Shown here: piece after piece, positions 12,148 to 23,688 of the stretch
Position numbering within the stretch: position 1 is the first letter of the stretch
How the letters are laid out: each line of letters begins with the position of its first letter
Assembly: GCF_027596085.1 (NCBI RefSeq)
Contig: NC_072449.1
Location: 21,016,334 to 21,080,333, forward strand
Length of the DNA: 64,000 nucleotides
DNA from: Anoplopoma fimbria
Lineage: Eukaryota > Chordata > Actinopteri > Perciformes > Anoplopomatidae
Reading direction: 5' to 3'
Translations under genes and position numbers: made by a program
The notes under the pieces: model-generated
Seen by the model: only the letters and a program-made list of their open reading frames with translations
Databases searched by the model: none
What the model was told of the DNA's origin: nothing

Positions 12148-15100
12148 CTCCCTATTTTAATGGATGAATTGCTCCCATTGTGTTAGCAGCGGCAGTAATT
12201 ACATTGCTGCTGGGATTTTGCCATTCCGCTTTGGCCACAATACCGAACCGTGGACATCACACTCCGCAGAAAGTCATCTGGGTACGACAAGAATATTCAC
12301 ATCTGCCTGAGGACTTCCCAAAACTGCTGCAGCCTCCTGCGAGGCAACCTTCAAGCTCCAAACCATGACAACAACACACTCGCTTACAGCATTTCTCATT
12401 ATTATGAAGTACCCTCAATCAGCTTCAGTGAGGAAGCGAGAATGTCAGGCTCTTCTCTGTGATGATGATCGTTACTGTGACTCTCAACCCCTAAACTTTA
12501 ACCCCCAGCAGTCCACTGTACTGCACTGGGCAGAGCTGTATGTATTATTAATGAAGGCCAAATTCCATGCATGAAAGGCTGGCATTGTGGGCTCGATGAA
12601 AGACTCTGTGTCTTCTACTTTCTATCTCTGTTACCCATTTCTCTATATTTTCTACTTCTTATTTCTGTTTTCTGCTCTCTGTCATGTCTTACATCATGTG
12701 TTCTTTTGCTCAGTTTTTTTTTTAATTCATTTTGTAAGCAGTTTGGTTGAAAAAGTGTATCCCATAATGTCAGTTTCTCTCCAGACTCCTCCTGCTTTCT
12801 TGATGAATATAATGGCATTTGACGCGAGACAACGGCCTTTTGTCTTCATTCATTCAGTTTGAACAATACTGAATTCTCATCCAGCAAGATGTCAATCGGA
12901 AATCCCCTCCTTGCTGTGTCCGTGCATTATATTCATGTCGCTTTCAGAATTGTGATGCTAATGTTACATATTTACGCAATAAAACATGTTCTGACACAAA
13001 TCAAAATGCAATCACGTGTTTTAATCATGTGTTTACTTCTTATGCAAACTCACATATATTTACCGTTGGCAATTCTATTTTTCTATTTAAAAATGACACA
13101 TACCCTGCACATTTCCCAGCCCTCTCATGTCCGTGTGGAGTCTCTAGCTCACCTGACCTATGAAAACAACATCTGAGGAACTGCCAGTGCACTTACAAGG
13201 TTGGATGTAGGTCTGCTGCCCTCCACTGGACAAAGCATCTCACTGCAGACCCAGAACTCTTTTTTTTAGTCCAGTCTTCCCAACCCTTTTTAACAAAAGT
13301 CAGAAAAAAATAAACTTAATCAATGCAGCTGGTCTGTCTCTAATTCTCCATCTTGTTGCCACTCCTCAGATTGATCGAACATCCTTTTGAAGTCACAACT
13401 GTGATAGACTTGGTTTGTATCTGATCCAGGACGGCTGTCACTCATCTCAGTCTTTCCCATCTATTTTCACTGTGGACTAAGTGCACAAAACAAAAACCCT
13501 AACATATTATTTATAAGTTTTCTCAAACTTACATGCGTTATATGGGCTATGCATTCACACATTGCTTTTGGAGGCAAAAACTGAAATAAATTCACAAACA
13601 AAATAAAAAAATGCACAGTGTGTTATGATACATGAAGTGTTGCATTGTGTTTGTGGTCAATTATATCACAGAGAGGGTAAAAGCTTTACTTTTTGGTTGA
13701 AAAGCTTTGTAATATCCATTGTGTTTGTTTTACTGCTGGGGCTTTGGAGACCCCAAACAGGAATAATGAATATTCCTAAAGCAGACGGTGTTTATAAGCA
13801 ATTTTCATAAAATTTGAAAAAGTCCCCAATTCTGAAGTTGATAAAAAAGATGTTAAACAAATGTATGACTATATTTCGAGGACGCCAAACAAATCATTAG
13901 GCTTAATTTATTTTGTCAAACTAGCATTTCAAAGGTCAAGGATGAACTGTTACTCCCTTTCTTTAAGATTACAAATCAACATGGACACGACGATGGGACC
14001 TGTGAAGACAACGGCTCAGGTAACACAGGCAAGAGGAACCGTTGGGTTCGGCTTTCGTTACAGGACTCGATAAATGAGAGGAAGGAATTTACATAACGAC
14101 CCTTAATTGACTTTATTTGTGTAATGAGACACTTTAAAACCCTAATGCTAGATCTACAGCTGCCATACACATCCTGCCCATAATTGTGGCCTTTATAGCG
14201 TGTACAGTCTAATCACAGTACGGCTTTGGAAGGCTTTTTATTTACACTGCTCTGATGCTACTGAAATGATGAATGGGCACTCCCACCATCTGATTCATTC
14301 ATAAATCATAACACACATATTGCCACAGAGGATGAATGGAAATACAAACTATGAAAATTGAGTAATTAATTCAAGGTCAGGAGGCTATAAACAGTTCATC
14401 CAAACCAAGTTTAAAACATGTTGCCACAGGTCTTGTTCTTTTTGAAATTAGAGCCTTAAGTTAGTTTCAAAGGCCTCTGAGTCCCGCTGGCATGAAAAAC
14501 AGTGGAGGGGACTTATATCTGTCATTAATTAGCTCAGTGGTCTCAGACATTTTAATTAGTCTACTGTCACTCTCACAGGACAAGGAGTGAGGGTTAAAGA
14601 CCTGTCGCTGTACATCTTAGTGTGTTGTTGGAGACCTTCACCTCTTACTGAACAGATCACACAGGGGTAGTCCCCAGGCTATTTCAGGATATTTCAATTA
14701 GAGCATGCTGGGGATGATATTAAATGGAAGGTGGTATTAGGTCAGGGGCAAGGAGTCCAGGCCCCTTGGTAGAGGTTATAAGGAGCTGTAACAAGGAAAG
14801 CTAAAACATGTGGAATATACTTTAATCATTTCTTCTCCCCATACTGGCCATGAAGTTTTACAGATAGGGGGACAAAGTCTACATTGCAAAATTACTAAAA
14901 AGTATAAGGTTCACCCAAAGCTATGAGGCATCAGCAGTCCACATTAGCCTAATGGGACTATATCTTCCAAAGCTTCTATTGAAATTAGCTTTTTAGTCTG
15001 GAAGTCCAAGTTTGGTGTTTCACCAGACACTTAGCTGAGCTGCAGTTATTGGGACAGTAACACAGAAAGTGACCAATTAAACTTTAAATGTGCATTAGAG

Positions 15101-16462
15101 TATTCTTTAATGATGAAGTATTAAAAAATAATACCCTTAAAGTCTTTCACACATCTTTGTGTTACAAAATAAAATAACTTGGAACCAGTTTTTTTTTTTT
15201 ATCAACAACACCATCAAATATCTTTCAGTAAATGTTAATTCAAGCCAGAAGCCCTAAACACAATGACAACTGCGTGAAAGGCAGCGCATCAGCATAATCC
15301 ATCTCTTAGTTGGTTTGTTGAGATACATTCAACACATTTGGGACACCATTAGCTGATTAAGTGACATGTCTATCTAATTATCAGTGGTGTGTGAAAATAA
15401 ACTCTTACAGGATGGCATGGTTTTACATTCAGGGTGATCACTCTCAAAGATGTGACAATCCACATCACCAGGCTCTGTGTCACATTACCCTCACCCCCCA
15501 TTGGGCACGGTACTGATTGTCTTCAGGCTTTGACTTGTTGTTTGTTAACAGGATTTGGGGAGGGGCTGGCTGCAGCGCCCATGGAAAGCACACATGACAG
15601 GCTAATCCACATGTTTCACCCTGTCACCTAAAACTGAGGGGAAATCCTCTGATGTCAACGTCTGCATTGGCCTCACATCTGTATGTAGGTTTATGGAAAT
15701 CGCATGCTTTTGTATATGAACATAATGGCATGTTCTTTGAGTTCCAACAAGCGCAGTGATGCACTGACTCACAGATTTACTTCCCTCATTCACAGGTCTA
15801 ACCGCACTGCATGAGTGTATGTTGTATCGCTGTTGGTGATTTGTGGATGAATTAAAATTCTATTGATCCGTCAGAGTTTTCCCAGCTATCCCTGGAGGTG
15901 ATGAGGTCATGACTGTGGTTTAATCATCACTGTGCCGCTCTGACGGGAATTGATTGGAAACAGCGGTTGTTTGACAAGGATGTAATGATGAGCTTATACA
16001 CACCCCACATGCACACAAAAACTGAGAAATGTGACGACTTAAATTATTTATTTTATTACACATGTATCATGTGGTTTCCACTTGGATCAAAGATCACACA
16101 ACAATTCATGAGTCATGGCTAACTTCCAGATTCATAATAGTATGAGAGACCACTAAGAGAAAAAACGACTTTCCTTCCCGGTCAGTCTGCATGAGGTTCA
16201 GATATTGATTTAACTGACTACAGAAAAGAGACTCAATGGCACAAGTCAGTGAAGAAAGAAATGAAGATTAATGTGGTAACCTACTGGGTTGCGACAAGAA
16301 AAAACAAATAATTACAAGAGTGTGGGGATATGTAGGACAAAAACTCTATAATGTATAATATGCTTCACAATAATGCTTCACAGGATAGAGTGAGTCACTT
16401 CCACTTCACTGTCATTCAGCTTTTTAACTGATTATGTTATGGTAAAATCCCACGTATTACCC
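12148..16462. other. Intergenic sequence, candidate conserved non-coding stretches
   Basis: No coding exon is supported; the overlapping open frames at 12,180-12,574 have no recognisable motif. Two subregions, about 14,090-14,620 and 15,840-15,990, are low in simple repeats and rich in TAATTA and TTTAATCATC homeobox-like cores, as seen in vertebrate enhancers. That is an impression from composition only. Confidence 0.35.
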
Positions 16463-16506
16463 ATTGGGGTTCCCAAGTTTTGAAATTGGGGTTCCCAAGT
16501 TTTGAA
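16463..16506. repeat. 22-bp perfect tandem duplication
   Basis: A 22-bp unit beginning ATTGGGGTTCCCAAG occurs at 16463-16484 and again, exactly, at 16485-16506. The identity suggests a recent replication-slippage event. Confidence 0.95.
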
Positions 16507-16959
16507 ATGTTCAATTTTTTGGTAATTCAGGTTGACTTAGTTGGTATCTTTTGGAATGTTGAAATGAATGTGATGGACCCAAAGTTTAAGACGCATGACA
16601 AACACTATGTGCTTGGGGGTTGAGCAACAGGCTGCCTGCACAGATTGCAGCAGATAGCCCTTTCCAGTAAATTGTGTGAGCATGAGTCAAGCAGTAGTAA
16701 ACCCAAGGATCAGGGATGTCGAAACTAAGGTGTGGCAGGTCTGCGTGGGTTAGCTAGAGTGTAGCAGCAGCTCTGACTGTGCGATTGCAGCCGCACTGCA
16801 CCTTTAACTAAACACTGGAGAGTATTTATTGAGTGACGTGGGACGCAGACTGCGTGCTGAGTGTGGGCAGGAAGCGCAGAAAGCCCACGTGGTCAAGTTA
16901 GCTAGAGTGAGAAAGGACTATACCGGAAAGGAAATGGCTCGCGTTCAAGTGGGTAGGCT

Positions 16960-17060
16960 ATAAAATAAGATAAAATAAAAATAATCCTTTATTAGTCCCG
17001 CAGCGGGGAAATTTACCATAGGGTATAGTGCAAACAAGAGACATAGTAAAAGAAAAACAA
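16960..17060 (-). mobile_element. Rex1/CR1-like LINE 3' tail
   Basis: On the minus strand the sequence reads AAATTTCCCCGCTGCGGGAC followed by TAATAAAGGATT and an A/T-rich terminal repeat. A second copy on the plus strand at 28,230-28,312 ends in clear (TTATC)n. This tail is common in teleost genomes; I assign it to the Rex1/CR1-like group from memory, with moderate confidence. Confidence 0.6.
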
Positions 17061-17289
17061 GATAAAATAAAATGAAAAAAATATATATATATAAAATATT
17101 ATATGTACAGACAGACAAACTATTATGGCTATAATTGCACAGTGTATTGTATTGCACATGTGTCATGTGGTCTGCTGGGAGCAGAGTTGGTAATAATTAG
17201 CGAGAAGAATGGGCAAATAAACCAAAATCTGTTGTTTTCAACAAGTTGTGACTTTTTTTTTTTTAAGCGCAATTGCCAGGACACATTAG

Positions 17290-17651
17290 GCCGTCACCCT
17301 TTTACTTTGAAGGCTCCTACCGGAAGTAGGCGGTCTTCGTGACGGGTTCCTTGACTCTATCAGAGACAGAAACGGGCGCACGGTGGCTACTTGAACGAAA
17401 ACCGGGGAAGCTCGCACAAGAACCGGCTTGGCTTTCGTCTGAAACTCAACATGCCACAGTACAGATGCTGAGCGCGGGTCCGAGACGAGCGTATCTACTC
17501 CCTGAACGGCGATAGTTGACGGCCACGCCCCGTATCCGCCGACCAGAGCCCGGTACAAAACTGCTGGCGGAGACGCGGCGGTGAGCGCTTTGAAACCCAG
17601 CAGGGCGGCTAGCGGAGAGGACAGGCAGGAGTGTCGGCTGTGTTGGGAACC
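17290..17651 (+). promoter_or_regulatory. CpG-rich RAP2B promoter / 5' UTR region
   Basis: The stretch before the RAP2B start is strongly GC- and CpG-rich compared with the AT-rich flanks, like a vertebrate CpG-island promoter. ACCGGAAGTA at 17319-17328 is a consensus ETS-family site. CCACGCCCC at 17523-17531 is an SP/KLF-type box. No TATA box is evident. The transcription start cannot be placed from sequence. If it lies upstream of about 17,450, the leader holds two short upstream open reading frames (17451-17471 and 17465-17515). Confidence 0.55.
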
Positions 17652-18203
17652 ATGAGAGAGTACAAAGTAGTGGTTCTCGGGTCCGGAGGGGTCGGTAAAT
17701 CCGCGTTGACCGTCCAGTTCGTGACGGGATCCTTCATAGAGAAATACGACCCCACGATAGAGGATTTCTACAGGAAGGAGATCGAGGTGGACTCGTCCCC
17801 GTCCGTGCTGGAGATCCTGGACACGGCGGGGACCGAGCAGTTCGCCTCCATGCGAGACCTGTACATCAAGAACGGGCAAGGCTTCATCCTGGTGTACAGC
17901 CTGGTGAACCAGCAGAGCTTCCAGGACATCAAACCCATGAGGGATCAGATCATCCGGGTGAAACGGTACGAGAGAGTGCCGATGATCCTGGTGGGGAACA
18001 AAGTGGACCTGGAGGGGGAGAGGGAGGTGTCGTCCGGGGAGGGGAAGGCGCTGGCGGACGAGTGGAACTGCCCGTTCATGGAAACTTCAGCCAAAAACAA
18101 AACGTCGGTGGACGAACTGTTTGCAGAGATAGTCCGACAGATGAACTATGCCTCCACACCAAATGGCGACGACCAGTGCTGCTCGTCTTGTGTCATCCTT
18201 TAA
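17652..18203 (+). CDS. RAP2B: Ras-related protein Rap-2b, small GTPase
   Basis: A complete, intronless 183-residue protein, the usual Rap2 length. Rap2 proteins cycle between GDP and GTP at membranes and signal to effectors controlling adhesion and the actin cytoskeleton. Visible motifs are the P-loop GSGGVGKS (10-17), switch I PTIEDFY (34-40) with the Rap2-type Phe39, DTAG (57-60) with Thr61 where Ras has Gln (typical of Rap), NKVD (116-119) and ETSAK (144-148). The tail ends CVIL (180-183), a CAAX box favouring geranylgeranylation, and Cys176-Cys177 are likely palmitoylated. The tail CVIL supports RAP2B over RAP2A or RAP2C. The ATG at 17652 is chosen because it gives the universal [10 protein letters not shown] start and has A at -3. 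All GTPase residues are intact. The single-exon structure agrees with vertebrate RAP2B. Confidence 0.97.
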   Translation: MREYKVVVLGSGGVGKSALTVQFVTGSFIEKYDPTIEDFYRKEIEVDSSPSVLEILDTAGTEQFASMRDLYIKNGQGFILVYSLVNQQSFQDIKPMRDQIIRVKRYERVPMILVGNKVDLEGEREVSSGEGKALADEWNCPFMETSAKNKTSVDELFAEIVRQMNYASTPNGDDQCCSSCVIL

Positions 18204-20245
18204 GACAAGAGGGGGACAGCCATACAAAAAAAGTTTTTATCCTTTGCTCGGTTTTAAGTTTGCAATGGTGAGTTGAGACACATTACATCACATCACATTA
18301 CATTACAGTCATTTAGCAGAGGCTTTTATCCAAAGCGACTTACAATAAGTGTATTCAACATAGGTATTCAAGAGAACTACTAGTCACCAGAAGTCATAAG
18401 TGCATCTCCTTTCTTAAACAAGCATCTAAGAGCATAAACCAGAGCAAAAGTACAGAAACACACTAATACGAATACAATAAGTGCAACAAACTAATATGAA
18501 TACAATAAGTGCAACAAACTAATATGAATACAATAAGTGCTAACATTACACTGGAACATGTAGAGCTGACATAAGTGATCAGAGCCAGTGCTTGTGTGTG
18601 CATGTTATTGAAATCCTCTCATGGCACATGTCTATATTAAGTATGCTAAACTTGGCTTCACTTCAAAGATCAGCATTGTGCTGTTATTTAGTTTAATGTC
18701 AAGTTCTCGTTCATAATAGCCCATAGTTACTTTACAAAGGTGGCATACAGCATTGTTTTGCCAAGCAGATTGGGGAAGTGTCTGACTCATTTGCAGAACC
18801 AGAGGGACAATCTATGACGGACTTAAGTGCGATTACAAAAGTTGGTGGTTGTATTTGTACACCTATGGGTTTTAAGTTGCTAAACATCTGCTCAAATGGT
18901 TTTTTCCTTCTTCTCCAGAATGAGGTTAACAGGAGTCGGGATATTCCACTGTTCTTATATGGCCTACATTCAGGGCTCAGCAAGTTTTTTTTGATGAGCC
19001 GAGCCCAGAATTAGCCTTTTCTTTCAGTGTTTTTTCTTTTCATTATCTTTGGTCAGAGGTTGTTGTGGTTTATTCATGACTCTTTTTTTATCTCTTTGTT
19101 TGTTGGCAGTGTGTTGCAGCAAGTGTGTACTGTTGAGCTCTTCTTCGTGTCTCACCCTGGCCGTGGAGGAAAATACAGGGAGGAATGCTGCAGGGGGACG
19201 AGAGGTGGTGGAGGAGGAGGAGGAGGGGAGCGACTGAGACTCAGAGGGAGGGGTCCACTCTTTAGGAATTCTGCTGGGTTGGAGTATCTTTGCTGCACGA
19301 TCAGTGTCCACCATTGATGTCAACACAGTGGCAGATCCAGAGTCTCAGCAACACCCCCTCACCAGTTCCAACTGTACTCACAGCTGGAACGAAACCCCAA
19401 ATGGAAAAGATGTGGAGGACGACACTTAGAGACACTCATGAATGGATGTTTGTGTATAAGGAGACAGAGAGATAGAGTATATTTTGTTAAAGAAACTGCG
19501 CGGTCGGGGGCTGGGAAGTATTTGTGTGATATCTCTGCCTAAGCCGTTTTTGGAGCAATGCTCCACAACACTCCAAATCCTATTTTTTCTTTTTCTTCTC
19601 CAAAAGTCAAAATAAGATGACACCACTTATCTGCTGGTGGAGTAAAACGTGATGAGTGCCACTTTTTTTTTTCCCTCCATCTTCTCTTCAGTGTAAGAGA
19701 GGACCTTAACTGAAGTGACACGGGGACGGTGACCCGATCGCCCTTGTGTCGAGTGCCTTTCCAAAACAAGTCAGCTGTTCAGATTTAGTGCCAACCTACA
19801 TGTATCACCAAAAGAACCCTTCTTCATGGCAATCCACAATTTAGTGAACTGTTCTTCTGGATAATCTTGTACGGGTGGAGGCTGAAAAGAAACTACAAAA
19901 GGCTTTTTTGTTGATGGAATGGCGTTTTTTTCTGTATGTTTTACATTGGCCTTTTTGAAGTCTAAGGTGTTCATTTTGCAATGTCTGCTTAGTCCGGCCA
20001 AAACTATCTCTTGAAATGCACAGGTACTGGAATCTCCCTGGACGTGATAACAACACCAAACGCTTACCTTCCAGACCACTTAAATCAAATTCTGTTTATG
20101 TTTATTTTGTTGTTTTTAACCGGAAATGTGATGATGTACCGTTGACAAATCTAACCTGATTGTAAGTTTAATTTCAGACACGCCCTTTAACAACGGGCTG
20201 TCTGTTTTAAAGAAAACAAGACTTTTAATACAAATTGCATTTTTT
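18204..20245 (+). other. Probable RAP2B 3' UTR region, interrupted by a LINE tail
   Basis: Sequence after the RAP2B stop has no coding potential that I can support on the plus strand, apart from the LINE insertion at 18275-18541. A variant poly(A) hexamer, AATACA, lies near 20,228 with T/GT-rich sequence after it. A canonical AATAAA occurs at 20578-20583. Either could end the transcript; transcript ends cannot be proven from genomic sequence alone. Confidence 0.35.
18275..18541 (-). mobile_element. 5'-truncated L2-type LINE tail, third copy
   Basis: On the minus strand this copy contains the 3' UTR minisatellite (units at about 18,475-18,541), then the conserved tail with CTTTGGATAAAAGCCTCTGC, then TGTAA/TGTGA terminal repeats near 18,275. 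In the region shared with the copies at 6278-7260 and 9338-9468 it differs at only a few bases. It sits about 70 bases after the RAP2B stop codon, antisense to the gene. Confidence 0.85.
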
Positions 20246-23200
20246 TAAAAAGAAACCAGGCTGTGTTTTCTCTTTGTTGACTTGATCCACTTGTTTCAAT
20301 GTGTTACCATAATGGCTAGTTGCCAGTTTGTTGATCCTAAACAAAGTTGTCATCAGCTTAGTATGTTTGAGTATACACAAATACCTGGATTACTACAAAT
20401 ACCCACAGTATTAGAGTAGGTCTAAAAGTAAATGTTCAGCTGTGTGTATAATTTACAGTAACATGACTTAACTCAGAACCCAAACTTACATGAGGTCCTT
20501 GAAAGTTGAGGATAACCCACAGGGTAACAGGAAGTAGGAGTACTATAGGAAAATGCAGTATGTTTGAGTTTTATGTTAATAAATTCCCCGGGCACCTTAA
20601 AGTTAACTTTACTGCATGCAGTGTTTTCATGAAAGCCATTTGGCCCAAAAGATTATTAGTGTCACACCAAATGGCGACGACCATTTTTTTTTCCTACTGT
20701 GACCTAGCCACTTCTATGTGGTTAACGCTAATACCACGGTTATGAATGTACAAAATCAAAAGCTGAAAGTAACCAGATGTTACCAGGTGTTTACATGGTA
20801 TGTACCTCGCCTCTGTTAGTCTGTTGCAGTGTTTACACGACACTGCTAATCTCAGCGTGGTTATTGTCGGGCTATCCGAGCCCATACAACCTGAACGGCA
20901 GGAATTTGTGTGAAGATAATTGTTAAGTACCTGAGGAGATTTGTCACTCCTGCCTCTTTGATGAACCTGAGCCTTATTCACCGACAAAATGTAATCGAGA
21001 TGAAAACCCCTCTATCTTCTCAACCAATCTAACGCGCATAAATAGATGGAGGCCAGGCCGTGACGCTCCAGAGAAATGTCTCCTTTAACTGCGTGGGCGT
21101 AGTAGTGTTTCAGCCCAGAGCTTCAGCCTGGTTTGCAGCGTGGGTGTAGCGGTGTGATGTGGAGAAGCTGGTATGACCGAGCGTGCCCCCCCCGCTCTGA
21201 ATCCTGTTTTACCTGCAGGAATGACTTAGCCCCGGCTGGCTGGTCGACCGCAGAATGTCTTGGATCTGAGGGAGAAAAAGCTTCACGTAGAGGGTGGATA
21301 TGTGCTGGTCTCCAAGCTGTACTGTATATGTGTTGTGTTATGGTATGTACTTCATGAGTCTGAGCATATGTGTCTGCCTGTCACTGTCCTGCACAGGCTC
21401 AGACCACACTGGGACTGAGTCGGCTTGGGTATCTGTGCCTGTTAGCCAGAGTTAGCGATGTATCATATGTGTTCTTGGGCTTTACCATGTGACTGTGGGT
21501 CAGGGTACGGGGGTTCTGTGAGGGGGTAATTCAGCGGGAATATTGCAGCCAACAGGTGTGATTGAACAGTCGTGTGCATTATAGCTGGGCCATGTGGTTG
21601 AAATCAATATTTTTATATTTAAAATACCTTTTATGATAATGATTTATACTAGAATATACTAAATGTGTTCCAAAACCTATGTAAATATAATCAAATATAA
21701 GCATTTTGCATTGAACTGTGCATTATATTCCACAATAGTCCTCATGGGATTACTAATTGTTTTTTCTTACGTTACAATTAGCTTTAAATCATTAAATTGG
21801 ACACAGGAATTTGGTCAATGATAACACACTATGCCCATATCATCACAAATGTGTTAAACTGAACGATGATAAACACTTACATTGCATAGCCCTAATGTGT
21901 CAACAGCAATCTTTATAGTATTTGCAGATTTTTCCTGTGTGGGTAGACAACCATGCGCATGCACACACAGACTGTGTATTTTTCTCACTCCCTAAAGCTG
22001 AACTACAGCTTAATATTTGGTTTCAGTGCTCTCTGCAAAAGTGTTTGCGTGGCGTTGTTCACCAGCTCGCAGATCTTCCTTACAACCACCACATGCCTCA
22101 GCTAGTTTACAGCTGTGTTATCTATGTAAAGCCTAAACTGATGGCAGGCTTCCTCCAAGGCTTTGATACAGATTGCGTGATTAGACATAATCAGAGCTGA
22201 ACTTTAACTTTGCCTTTCTAATAATATATTTAACTTGTGTTGGATGAGAGGAAGATGTTATTAGAGCTATGTCCCAGATACTGTAAATGTACACACCCCA
22301 TGTTCAACTGCTGGGCAGCTTCTGTGTCATGCTGTGGTATAAACATCTGATAGCAGAAGAATTTGCCCTTTTGAAAGAAATGGGCCTGTCGAATTTCCTG
22401 TTCCCTTTTATCTACCTCTTTCTAAAGAGTGAGAAGGTGAAAGTTTAACTTCCTGCTCTTTTTTTCTTCTTCACAATTTATCTCCAATGTTATCTCTGTG
22501 GTGTTGTTGTTAGATTACTTGGTTTCAACCTTTTAGTTATTAAGTAAGGTTCAGTATTTATTTTTTTTAAGCCACATTTTTGCATACTTGAATTACAGCC
22601 TTTTTTTTTTTTTTTTAAATTTCAACGAATTTAATTAAGCTATTTTTTAAATCGATTGGTTTCAGTTGCAGTCAACTGGAAATCTGTTGTGTTCAGTTCA
22701 ACTGATGGCCCGACTCGTCAGTGGTTGCTGGTCATGGGAGATGGTCATGTGATGCTGTTGCCATGGTTAAGGGGGGGTTGGGATCTGGTATGGCAGCTCG
22801 GGGTGGCCTCGTGACCTATAGGAGTTCAGCCACTGCTGGAATGGTGACTGTAAGAGAGGAGGGTGTCGCTCTGTTTAATCATCTTCCTCTTGAGTTTCCA
22901 TAAAACATATATTTTCTTTGCTCATGACAGGAAGTGTGGTTTTACTTTTAAAGCTTCATTGCTATGTAAAGAGATATACAGAGGTTTTTACAGCCTCAGA
23001 TGAATAATTTCCCTTCCTTGGTTGCAATGGACTCAATATAGATTTTTTTAATGATTAAGATAAGGGTTTAGTTTTGGTATTTGCTGACCAGATCTGTGGT
23101 AATCTCCTCTCTTATTTTGCTGTTGGTAGCAGTTGCTCTGACAGGAAGTGTTGCGACAGAGGCAGTGAGAGTGGGTGGTGCGTGTTTGCATTTTTTACAT

Positions 23201-23635
23201 GGGACTTAATCACTATATAGGCTCCTTGTTGAATTACAGACTTCTCTTCCTCTCAGCGTCATCATGCTATTTTTGAGGCTCTGTTGTGTTCAAGAGTGTG
23301 GTTTTCGCCTGGTTTTCTTGGCAGATGTGCCTCTTATGTACTGTATCTGACTGAGGCAGTGTGCTCTGTGAAATCCATTTGACTCCATTAGCCTCTCTTT
23401 TTTTTTCTACGTGTTGTTTATTTTGACACATGACACGACGCATACAGTTCAACAATAAATTCATTCAACAGAGCTTGCATTTAGCTGGAATGCGGCCGCA
23501 TTGTTAATTTTATAGTTTGTGTCACAGTCGTTTCTTTTTGTATTTAGCATTACCATAACAACACAGAAATAACCATTCGCTCCTTATTTGTCTACCCCTA
23601 AAAGGTTGAATGAGCTTTGTTTTTGCTCTTTCAGT
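20246..23635. other. Intergenic sequence, nothing recognised
   Basis: No gene or RNA supported. There is a poly(T) tract at about 22,600-22,616. A GC-richer patch at about 21,120-21,310 shows no conserved coding frame. Position 20663-20683 repeats 21 bases of the RAP2B coding end. Confidence 0.45.
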
Positions 23636-23650
23636 CACACACAAACACAC

Positions 23651-23684
<34 letters not shown>
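23636..23684. repeat. (CA)n microsatellite
   Basis: CA tract with two interruptions near its 5' side. Confidence 0.95.

Positions 23685-23688
<4 letters not shown>

Noticed and set aside
12180..12574. Three overlapping plus-strand frames in GC-richer DNA that might be a small gene
   Set aside because: No frame has a known motif, consistent splice sites or a good start context, and none dominates.
17286..17879. A 197-codon open frame on the minus strand across the RAP2B promoter and gene
   Set aside because: It is antisense to a highly conserved coding region in GC-rich DNA, where long shadow frames are expected, and it has no recognisable domain.
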